Positions 26,052-34,400 of a stretch of 64,000 bases of DNA are shown piece by piece. Under the pieces are notes generated by a model, which was not told the origin of the DNA, ran no database searches, and was given only the letters and a program-made list of their open reading frames with translations. The stretch's first letter is position 1. Every line of letters starts with the position of its first letter. The position numbers and the translations under genes were made by a program. The DNA comes from an uncultured Bacteroides sp. GTDB lineage: Bacteria > Bacteroidota > Bacteroidia > Bacteroidales > Bacteroidaceae. The stretch is from contig NZ_OY780936.1 in NCBI RefSeq assembly GCF_963675905.1, positions 2,675,946 to 2,739,945 on the forward strand, read 5' to 3'.

Positions 26052-27872
26052 TTATTCATTAATCACTTTCATCTCACAATTCTTACAATCAAACGATAAA
26101 CGGAATTTTTTATCCTTGTACGTAAGATAATAAGGCTCGGTATAAGGTGATTTTCCTCCCTGATGAACAGGACAATAACCCATATTATATCGAATGCAAT
26201 ACTTGCAGAACATCACCGTGGCGCCTTCCACCGGAGCTTTTTCAAAGGCAGGCTGAATTTCCTTTACCCCATGATCCCGATAGAACGACTCAGCCTCAGC
26301 ATTCATCACGTTGCCCAGATAGGTCAATTCGGTTTTCGTAAACTGATGATGCGTGGGTTGTATCTTCTTTGATGATCGGCGGAAATTAATCTTCCTTGTT
26401 TGAAGCAACTTATCAACAGCCTCTCGCCTTAATTCTGCCAGGGCTGAAGCTTGAATGAACCAGTTTTCCTGAAAGTCAACGTCAATCCGCGCCGCTTCAA
26501 ACGGTGTATTGCCCAACTTACCTAACTGATTGCGAAGGTTATCCGCCTGCGGAGTGCGGGCAAGCTCTTTCTCGCGGGGAAGTGTTACACTCACCGCGTT
26601 TCCATCTTCATCTTTCAGAGAAAGAGTGAAACCAAAGTTATTTTCTGTGAGGTTAATTTCCAGATCAATCTTCCGTTCTGCGGATTTACGGGCCAATAGT
26701 TTCTCGAACTCCTGGTCGAAATTGCGGTAAAGCACCGTGCGGGGTTTCACATCCGGCATCTCGTGAGGAAAGAGTCTATTAGTCTCTACCTTGTTAATGC
26801 GGAAACCGCTGAGATCTCCCTGTTCGTTAATATAACATACCCCGTCGCCATTGTTAAACGACTTGACTCCTGCTACGGTGAGGTAGTTTCCACGCAATTC
26901 TTTCACCGTTCCCATTTCCTCACCCAAAGATTTTGGAGTGTCCATGGATGAAATGTCTTTGGAGCGATTAAAAAGAAAATAATTTGTAGCACCACGGCTG
27001 AAACTCTTATCCAGCTGCGGAGTAAATTCATACTTGCAATGTCCGGAAGAAGCCCGGATATATTCTGGTCGCTGCTCAATTATCTCATCAAGTTTCTTGC
27101 GATAATAGGCCGTTACATTCTTAACATAAGATACATCTTTCAGTCGTCCTTCAATTTTCAGTGAAGTAACACCTGCATCCAGCAGCTCTTCAAGATGGTC
27201 GGACTGGTTAAGGTCTTTGAGTGAAAGCAAGTGCTTGTTGCGAACAATCACCTCTCCGTTAGCATCAACAAGGTTGAACGGAAGGCGACAAACCTGTGCA
27301 CACTCTCCCCTATTGGCACTTCTGCCATAAAGAGCCTGACTGATGTAACACTGTCCGCTATAGCTCACGCACAAAGCGCCGTGAACAAACACTTCCAGAG
27401 CAACATCAGTAGCTTCATGCATTTTCTTTATCTCTGCCAGGGAAAGTTCCCGGGGAAGCACCACCTGCTCAAATCCGGCAGCTTCCATAAATTGTACCTT
27501 TTCGGGCGTACGGTTATCGTTCTGGGTACTTGCATGAAGAGCAATAGGTGGCAAATTCATTCGGGTTATTGCCATATCCTGCACAATAAGCGCATCGACA
27601 CCCACTTTATATAGTTCCCATATAAGTTCTTCGGTCTCCTTCAGCTCGTCATCGCGAAGAATTGTGTTAAGTGCAACATGAACCTTAGCATTATACAGAT
27701 GAGCATGTTCCACCAATGCAGCAATATCTTCCAATGTATTTCCGGCGGCAGCACGTGCACTAAACTTAGGCGCACCAATATACACCGCATCTGCACCATG
27801 ATTCACCGCTTCAATACCACACTCCAGATTCTTTGCCGGAGCCAGTAGTTCTATTTTTCTTGGCTTCATCAT
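26052..27872 (-). CDS. U32-family protein (peptidase U32 / RNA hydroxylase-like)
   Basis: 606 residues. The N-terminal U32 barrel starts [20 protein letters not shown] and contains the family signature with clustered Cys ([25 protein letters not shown]). The C-terminal half resembles the extra domain found in RlhA-like members and ends with more Cys pairs ([23 protein letters not shown]). Known: well-studied relatives (TrhP, RlhA, UbiU/V) hydroxylate RNA or quinone precursors and carry Fe-S clusters. The Cys here would fit a cluster. Proteolysis is a legacy name. The start overlaps the metA stop by ATGA, so translation is coupled to metA. Confidence 0.85.
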   Translation of the reverse strand: MMKPRKIELLAPAKNLECGIEAVNHGADAVYIGAPKFSARAAAGNTLEDIAALVEHAHLYNAKVHVALNTILRDDELKETEELIWELYKVGVDALIVQDMAITRMNLPPIALHASTQNDNRTPEKVQFMEAAGFEQVVLPRELSLAEIKKMHEATDVALEVFVHGALCVSYSGQCYISQALYGRSANRGECAQVCRLPFNLVDANGEVIVRNKHLLSLKDLNQSDHLEELLDAGVTSLKIEGRLKDVSYVKNVTAYYRKKLDEIIEQRPEYIRASSGHCKYEFTPQLDKSFSRGATNYFLFNRSKDISSMDTPKSLGEEMGTVKELRGNYLTVAGVKSFNNGDGVCYINEQGDLSGFRINKVETNRLFPHEMPDVKPRTVLYRNFDQEFEKLLARKSAERKIDLEINLTENNFGFTLSLKDEDGNAVSVTLPREKELARTPQADNLRNQLGKLGNTPFEAARIDVDFQENWFIQASALAELRREAVDKLLQTRKINFRRSSKKIQPTHHQFTKTELTYLGNVMNAEAESFYRDHGVKEIQPAFEKAPVEGATVMFCKYCIRYNMGYCPVHQGGKSPYTEPYYLTYKDKKFRLSFDCKNCEMKVINE

Positions 27873-28786
27873 TTAATATCGTCAATATTAAACGGAGTTT
27901 CCTGATATACAAAGTAATTGAGCCAGTTAGCAAACAGCAAATTGGCATGACCACGCCAGCGAACCAGCGGCTCATTATCAGGGTTATTATCACGATAGTA
28001 ATTGCAAGGAATCTCTATATCGAGTCCTTTGGCCAGGTCGCGTTTATACTCTTCGTCGAGCGTAAGAGGTGAATATTCCGAATGTCCGGTTACGAAGAAT
28101 TCTCTTCCGTTTCTTCCCATAACCAGATACACTCCGGCCTCATCCGACTCTGATAGAATTTCCAGTTCGGACACCTTCAGAATATCTACCCTGCGGATTT
28201 CCGTATGGCGGCTGTGAGGAACATAGAACACATCATCAAAACCACGGAAAATAGGGTTAAGTAAATTCTCGGGAGTATGATTAAACACACCAAACATCTT
28301 TTTATCGAGCGGGTATTTAGGCACACCGTAATAATGATAAAGCCCGGCTTGCGCAGCCCAGCAGATATAAAGTGTAGATGTAACGTGAGTTCTGGCCCAG
28401 TCAAAGATTTCCGTTATCTCGTTCCAGTAAGTAACATCCTGATAGTCCATTTGTTCCACAGGAGCACCGGTAATAATCATACCATCATACTTCTCGTTTT
28501 TCATATTTTCAAAGTCCTCATAGAAAGTCATCATGTGTTCTATAGGAGTATTCTTTGAAGTATGGCTTTTCAGCTTCATAAACAAGACTTCCAATTGGAG
28601 AGGCGTGTTGGATAACAGGCGAATCAAATCGGTTTCTGTGGTGATTTTTATCGGCATCAGATTGAGGATCACAATCTTAAGCGGACGAATATCCTGCTGA
28701 CTGGCACGAGAATTATCTATCACAAAGATATTCTCTTCCTTCAACAGTTCAATAGCAGGTAATTTATCAGGTAAATTTAACGGCAT
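27869..28786 (-). CDS. metA: Homoserine O-acetyltransferase, MetA family
   Basis: Acylates homoserine for methionine synthesis. The start at 28786 ([12 protein letters not shown]) gives 305 residues and places the catalytic Cys at position 142 ([10 protein letters not shown]) and Glu at 111 ([10 protein letters not shown]), the family numbering. Glu111 is the residue associated with acetyl-CoA use; Gly at this position goes with succinyl-CoA. This predicts O-acetylhomoserine as product despite the common name succinyltransferase. His of the GHSEYSPL motif and its Glu are present. A -7 box lies at 28816-28823. The next gene starts within its stop codon. Confidence 0.93.
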   Translation of the reverse strand: MPLNLPDKLPAIELLKEENIFVIDNSRASQQDIRPLKIVILNLMPIKITTETDLIRLLSNTPLQLEVLFMKLKSHTSKNTPIEHMMTFYEDFENMKNEKYDGMIITGAPVEQMDYQDVTYWNEITEIFDWARTHVTSTLYICWAAQAGLYHYYGVPKYPLDKKMFGVFNHTPENLLNPIFRGFDDVFYVPHSRHTEIRRVDILKVSELEILSESDEAGVYLVMGRNGREFFVTGHSEYSPLTLDEEYKRDLAKGLDIEIPCNYYRDNNPDNEPLVRWRGHANLLFANWLNYFVYQETPFNIDDIK

Positions 28787-28815
28787 CTTCTTAACTAAAA
28801 TTTTAATATCAACTG

Positions 28816-28823
28816 CAAAAGTA
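28816..28823 (-). promoter_or_regulatory. -7 box for the metA operon
   Basis: Reads TACTTTTG on the minus strand, 30 bp before the metA ATG. No SAM riboswitch-like structure was recognised between it and the gene, as the leader is too short. Confidence 0.5.
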
Positions 28824-28926
28824 ATCATTTCCCAGCAATCTTATTCAGATTGCCCGACTAATTAATCTAAACATAATTCATAATTAACCATTTATAAAGG
28901 TTTGTTTAACTCTGAATTGGACAAAC

Positions 28927-29024
28927 ATTATTATTAGGGTCGGGAGGCTATTGAGTCAAGGTCGCGAGGCTAAAATATCAGGGTCGAGAGGATAAGCATT
29001 TAGGGTCACGACCCTAATAATAAT
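28927..29024. repeat. Four 22-bp tandem repeats bounded by a 16-bp inverted repeat
   Basis: Repeat starts at 28936, 28958, 28980 and 29002, with an exact 22-bp period. The conserved half is AGGGTCGNGAGGCTA; the rest varies. The last copy reads AGGGTCACGACCCTA and is itself a dyad. The array is bounded by 28927-28942 and 29009-29024, perfect 16-bp inverted repeats (ATTATTATTAGGGTCG). It lies between divergent metA and the DJ-1-like gene. Two helical turns per unit would place sites on one face of the DNA. Confidence 0.75.
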
Positions 29025-29175
29025 TATTCGGGGATAATTGGTTAATTTCCCAAGGGGAATTATTAGTTAATGCTATTAAATTGATTAAATTAGTAGCGTG
29101 ATCAGTGAACAATGTGAAGAGATTTGCGTTAAGTATCACAAAATAAATGATAAACAACCATTAATAAACAGAGAT

Positions 29176-29853
29176 ATGAAAATATTATTTGTACTTACTT
29201 CCCACGATGAACTGGGAAATACCGGACATAAAACCGGATTCTGGGTAGAAGAATTTGCAGCACCATATTATACTCTGTCTGATGCTCAGGCTAGTATCAC
29301 AATTGCTTCGCCAAAAGGCGGGCAACCACCAATTGATCCTAAAAGTGAATTGCCCGATTTTAAGACACCGGCCACTGTGAGGTTTTATAAAGACGAAGCG
29401 TTGAAAGAGAAACTTGCTCATACACTGAAACTGAGTGAAGTGAACCCGGCAGATTATGATGCTGTTTTTTATCCCGGCGGACATGGGCCACTATGGGATT
29501 TGGCAAACGATAAAAACTCCATTAAACTGATTGAAGATTTTTATGCTGCCAGTAAACCTGTTGCATTTGTGTGTCATGCTCCCGGTGTACTTCTCAACGT
29601 AAAAGCTCCTAATGGAGAACCATTGGTAAAGGGCAAAGAAGTAACAGGATTCTCCAATTCGGAGGAAGAAGCCGTGCAACTAAACAAGATTGTTCCGTTC
29701 TTGCTGGAAGATGAAATGCAAAAGCTAGGTGGCCATTACAGTAAAGGTCACGATTGGAGCTCGTACATCAGGAAAGATGGTTTGCTGATTACGGGACAGA
29801 ACCCAGCCTCATCTGAAGCTGTAGCCAAAGAGTTACTGAAAGTATTGCAATAA
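29176..29853 (+). CDS. DJ-1/PfpI superfamily protein (Hsp31-like, type 1 glutamine amidotransferase fold)
   Basis: 226 residues from the ATG at 29176; an in-frame GTG at 29098 would add a tail unlike the family. Core motifs are FVLTSHDELGNTGHKTGFWV, FYPGGHGPLWDLAN, and the nucleophile elbow FVCHAPGVLL with the catalytic Cys. GGHYSKGHDWSSY lies near the C-terminus. Relatives act as glyoxalase III, deglycase or chaperone proteins (family knowledge); the exact activity here cannot be told. It is monocistronic, with a terminator at 29906-29940. Confidence 0.87.
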   Translation: MKILFVLTSHDELGNTGHKTGFWVEEFAAPYYTLSDAQASITIASPKGGQPPIDPKSELPDFKTPATVRFYKDEALKEKLAHTLKLSEVNPADYDAVFYPGGHGPLWDLANDKNSIKLIEDFYAASKPVAFVCHAPGVLLNVKAPNGEPLVKGKEVTGFSNSEEEAVQLNKIVPFLLEDEMQKLGGHYSKGHDWSSYIRKDGLLITGQNPASSEAVAKELLKVLQ

Positions 29854-29905
29854 AAGCTACTTTTTTACTCAAAAAGAGTGAGGGTAGAGCCAAAAAGTGA
29901 GAGAT

Positions 29906-29940
29906 AAGTGAGGGATAAATCAGCATCCCTCACTTTTTAT
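29906..29940 (+). terminator. Intrinsic terminator after the DJ-1-like gene
   Basis: AAGTGAGGGAT (29906-29916) pairs perfectly with ATCCCTCACTT (29925-29935), followed by a T-rich tract. The stem contains the GTGAGGG word repeated around it. Confidence 0.8.
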
Positions 29941-30059
29941 TTTACTGTAAATAAAGCTATTAATCAATTTTAGTGAGGGAGTGAGGGATGAAAAAAAAGT
30001 TTTGGTTTCTGAGAGAGAATGAAAGAGTAAACAAATAAAGCAAATACAAAAAAATGCTG

Positions 30060-30067
30060 TAACTTTG
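30060..30067 (+). promoter_or_regulatory. -7 box for the small basic protein gene
   Basis: TAACTTTG matches TAnnTTTG, 19 bp before the ATG at 30087. Confidence 0.5.
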
Positions 30068-30086
30068 CAGAAAATTTACAAGAGTT

Positions 30087-30278
30087 ATGAAAAAGAAAAA
30101 GAGTAATTCCCTAATGGAATACGTAAAGGCCGCCCGTAGAGGAAGCAGGGAAGCAGAAATTGAACAACACGGACACCCGATAAACTATCGGAAAGTAGTA
30201 CCTTCGAAGAAGGCGTACAACAGAAAGAAGAATAAGGCAGACGATAAGGGTCTGCCTTATTTGTTTTTATGCAATTAG
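30087..30278 (+). CDS. Small basic protein, 63 aa, whose 3' end overlaps a terminator
   Basis: 63 residues with many Lys and Arg (MKKKKSNSLMEYVKAARRGS ...). No signal peptide or membrane segment. I do not recognise a named family; the composition would suit nucleic-acid or ribosome association (inference only). It has its own -7 box and an A-rich leader. The last 15 or so codons (KADDKGLPYLFLCN) lie within a perfect terminator hairpin, and the stop comes after the T-tract, so the full message may often be shortened before the stop. Confidence 0.6.
   Translation: MKKKKSNSLMEYVKAARRGSREAEIEQHGHPINYRKVVPSKKAYNRKKNKADDKGLPYLFLCN
30231..30270 (+). terminator. Intrinsic terminator embedded in the small protein gene
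   Basis: AATAAGGCAGAC (30231-30242) pairs perfectly with GTCTGCCTTATT (30250-30261) around a 7-nt loop, followed by TGTTTTTATG. The stop codon of the gene is at 30276-30278, past the T-tract. Confidence 0.85.
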
Positions 30279-30289
30279 GTAATGAATAA

Positions 30290-31483
30290 CTAGCAACTCA
30301 TTTCTCCTGCATTTTTCTTGGCAGAGAGCAAGTTATAAGCACCTTTAATAACCACCTTGGTAGTATTTACATCAAAGTCTTCCGGTAATATAACTTCAGT
30401 ATAACCACTGTCGGTAACTCCTTTACGCACTTCGACCATACGATATTCTGTAAAGGATTTCCCACTTTCCTGCTTATTCTTATCGAAAACAAAGATATAA
30501 TCTTTATCGTCAAAGCTAACAATAGCCTCGGAAGGTAAAGCAGTTACTTTATTACCGAATGTTTCGATAGCAGCATTTACATACATTCCGGGAATAACGT
30601 TCTTACATTTGCTCATCACATTGGCATAAACTTTATAAGTTTTGTCTCCACTTACTGATTTTCCGGTTTGGAACACAATAGCTTCGTGCTGATCTGATTC
30701 ATTATTGATAAGGAAATTGATTTTTTGTCCTTTTTTTACTTTTGCTGCATCTTTCTCAAAAAGGGTGAGCTCAAGGAAAAGCTTATCATTATTGACTATC
30801 TCGAACATAATATCGGACGGAGTAACGTACTTTCCGATGTTTACATTTACAGATTTTACAAATCCTGTTATTGGAGATACGATGGAAGTAGAAGAATGAA
30901 TAGTGTTTTCATTCAATTTATCGGGATTTATACCAATAAGAGCAAGCTTCTGTCTTAAAGCATTTAACTGAGCCTTCAAACTCTTATAATCGGCAGTATT
31001 CTGCTGCATGCTTTTTTGAGAATAGACATCATTCTCGTACAATTCAGAATGGCGCTTGTGCTCTGCAACCGCAAACTTATATTTGTTCTTTGCTTCAAGA
31101 TAACTCTGTTGAAGATCAATAAACTCTGGATTTTCAATCACAGCAAGTAATTGCCCCTTATGAACCAAAGTACCAGGCAGAAGCGAAGTTCTCTTCACAT
31201 AACCGCCCATTGGCGCACAAACAGTGGCAAAGCTTTGTGGTGCAACAGATACTACACCGTTTACTTTAGTGGCACCGCTTAAAGAGCGAGTCTCCACTTT
31301 TCCAAGTTGAATATCGGCCAGTTTTATCTGATCAAAGCGCATTTCTACAATATCTTCCGGAATAACTTCGACTTCTTTATTTTCTTCGTCTGTTTTTTTA
31401 CTTCCTCCACATGCAGCTAACACTGTAACTAACACAACCAGAAAAGAAACAGTGATAAATTTATATTTTGACATATAGTTCAT
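30290..31483 (-). CDS. RND efflux periplasmic adaptor lipoprotein (CzcB/CusB type)
   Basis: 397 residues. Signal peptide with lipobox (VTVLAACGGSKK), then the membrane-fusion layout: barrel-sandwich half with GGYVKRTSLLPGTLVHKGQL, a coiled-coil hairpin (SYLEAKNKYKFAVAEHKRHS ...), the second half VSPITGFVKSVNVNIGKYV, and beta-barrel domains. It links the RND pump to the outer-membrane channel. It starts 2 bp after the RND-TolC gene (31486), hence same transcript. An ATG at 31474 is an equally good start. Metal as substrate is inferred from the partner. Confidence 0.9.
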   Translation of the reverse strand: MNYMSKYKFITVSFLVVLVTVLAACGGSKKTDEENKEVEVIPEDIVEMRFDQIKLADIQLGKVETRSLSGATKVNGVVSVAPQSFATVCAPMGGYVKRTSLLPGTLVHKGQLLAVIENPEFIDLQQSYLEAKNKYKFAVAEHKRHSELYENDVYSQKSMQQNTADYKSLKAQLNALRQKLALIGINPDKLNENTIHSSTSIVSPITGFVKSVNVNIGKYVTPSDIMFEIVNNDKLFLELTLFEKDAAKVKKGQKINFLINNESDQHEAIVFQTGKSVSGDKTYKVYANVMSKCKNVIPGMYVNAAIETFGNKVTALPSEAIVSFDDKDYIFVFDKNKQESGKSFTEYRMVEVRKGVTDSGYTEVILPEDFDVNTTKVVIKGAYNLLSAKKNAGEMSC

Positions 31484-31485
31484 TT

Positions 31486-34400
31486 TTAGAATATTTTACC
31501 TGTTATAAATTCAATATTAATGATGGTTTGGTTATAGCTATTAAGAGCATCAAGATAGTTCTGTTTTATGTCTAAGGCTCTTCCAAGGCTCAGTACATAT
31601 TCAAAATAATCCATAGCCCCCGACTTATAGCTACGTGTAGATTGGTCAATAATAAGATTGGCCTCGGGAATAGCCTGCTTCTCATAATAATCTACACTAC
31701 CGGAATATTTGCTATACTCATCAAGCAGAGAGCGATAACTTCCCGATAACTCTTTCGAATAACTTTCGGCATTAGTCTTAGCTATTTTTTCAGAGATTTT
31801 GGCAGCTTTGTTTTTTGAATTACCAGAAACAAACCAAAGCGGAACAGCCACTCCTACTTGTACAGAGTTAAACCGGTCTCCCCTTCCAAAAGCTCTTGAT
31901 ATACCATTCACATCTTGCGTTCCCACCATTGTCTGACTGGAATAACCAATACTAAAATCGGGCAACATCTTGCTCTTTTCCAACTTTCTTTCAATTTGTG
32001 AAACCTGAGTTTGTTGCTGCATATATCCAAGCGATGGATTTTGAGCTACAGCCATACTGTCAGTTATTAGAGTATACTCAATTCGCTTCAATATAGTATC
32101 TGCCGGAGAATAAAGAACATCGGTATTTAAAAGAGTCTGCAACTTTCTTTTCAATATATCCATATCTGCAACTGTTTGGCGCAGTTGGTTTTTAATCTCC
32201 ATACTCTGAGAACGAGCTGTAATCATTTCCAGTTTATTGGTTTCACCAACTTTGGTACGTAACTCAGCAGCTTTCAGAAATCCGGTATACAAACTATCCT
32301 GATAGCTCAGCAATCTTTGTTTTGAGTGCAGAAAAGCAAGTTGCCAATAAACCTGCTTCACCATCGTTGCAGTTTCAAGGCGTGAGCCCTTTAATTGCCA
32401 TTCACTACTCTTCACCTTAGCATCGGCCAGTTTACTCTGGTTAATATAAACAGTTGGAAATGCTATAGACTGCGATACGGTAAAACTATTATCTTTCGTA
32501 TAAGAATTAAATTTGCCATACTGCATTTGAACACTGGTTTTCTCCAAGTCCCACGAAGCTCCTTTCAGAGCTTTCTGAGCATCAACGGAATATGCTGAAG
32601 AACGAACGTTCAGGTTGTTATCCAATGCCAGTTGAATAGCATCGTGCAAACTAACAGTCTTTGATTGCTGAGCTTTTATACCATTAAAAGCCGGTGCTGT
32701 AAAAAGCAAGAGCAGGAATACTGAAAGTGTTTTCATTGATTTACGTTTAAACAGAGCTTTAAAACTATGAGTAGAGAATATAACATAGAATACCGGAAGA
32801 ATTATCAGAGTAAGCAATGTAGAAGTAATCAATCCACCAATTACCACCGTTGCCAAAGGTTTTTGCACTTCTGCTCCGGCCGAAGTGGATATTGCCATAG
32901 GCAAGAAACCCAGAGAAGCAGCAGCAGCCGTCATTATAACTGGGCGTAACCGAGTCTGCAAACCTTTAATAACCCTTTCCGTTATATCTTCAAAACCATC
33001 CTTTTCCAGTCGGTTAAACTCAGATATCAGCACTATACCGTTGAGCACGGCCACACCAAACAGAGCAATAAAACCTACTCCGGCAGAAATGGAGAAATTC
33101 ATTCCACGTATCCACAATGCAAGGACACCTCCAATGGCCGACAACGGCACTGCTGTATATATCAATAAAGTCTGTTTTACTGAATGGAAAGTAAAGTACA
33201 ATAAAACAAATATTAAAAGCAGTGCAATAGGTAATGCTATAGCAAGCCTGTCTTTAGCTGCCTCGAGATTCTTAAACTGACCGCCATAAGATATATAGTA
33301 ACCGGTAGGAAGGGTTATTTGCTTATTTATCTTGGCTGTTACGTCACTAATTACACTCTGAACGTCTCTGTTACGGACATTGAATCCTATAGTGATACGA
33401 CGTTTGGTTTCTTCTCTTGAAACCTGCGCCGGACCAGATTTAATAGATATATCGGCCAACTGTTCAAAAGGTATCTGCTCTCCATTCGGAGCAACAACAG
33501 ATAAGCTCTTTACATCATCCAGATTCTGGCGGTAATCTTTATCCAGACGAACAACGAGGTCGAATCGTTTTTCTTCATCGTATACAACTCCGGCCTGACT
33601 ACCCGCAAATGCTGATCGAAGGACTTTATTCACATCATCGATTGAGATTCCATATTGAGCCAAACGATCACGATTATAATTAACCTGAATCTGAGCCAAT
33701 CCCGTAACCTTTTCAACACTTATATCTTCGGCACCATCGACCTCTTTTATTATTTTTTCCACATCGACAGCCTTATCAGCCAAGGTATTCAGATCGTCAC
33801 CGAATATTTTAACGGCCACATCCTGTTTAGAACCAGACATCAATTCATTAAAACGCATTTGAATAGGTTGCTGGAATTCAAGCTTAACTCCGGCAAGAGG
33901 TATTAATTTCTCCTCCATCTTCTCAACCAGTTCTTCACGCGTCTCTGCGGAAGTCCATTCACTCTTATCTTTCAGCGTAATAATATAATCTCCGGTTTCC
34001 ATAGGTGTAGGGTCGGTCGGAATTTCGCCGGCACCAATCTTACATACAATATGCTTTATTTCGGGGAAGTTATCAAGCAGAATCTTATTTGCTTTCTCAA
34101 CCACTTCAACCGTATTTGAGAGTGAACCTCCCTGCAATGTTATAACACCAGCAGCAAGATCTCCTTCTTCTAATTGCGGAATGAATTCACCCCCTAAAGA
34201 ATTGAACAGGAACATACTTAGAACAAAGGCTACAACGGCACTTATAGACACGGTACGTTTTCTTCTTAAAGCAAGTTTAAAGATAGGATTAAAAAAACGA
34301 TGAATTTTATCCATCAGCTTATCGGAGAAGTTCCGTTTATGCACTGTTTTCCGGTCAAGGAAAAGAGCCGAAACCATCGGTACATAAGTAAGAGACAGAA

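Noticed and set aside
28787-28823. SAM riboswitch ahead of metA
   Set aside because: Only about 30 bp separate the -7 box from the start codon, too short for a riboswitch.
28927-29024. CRISPR array
   Set aside because: The 22-bp units are contiguous, with no constant spacers of unique sequence and no cas genes.
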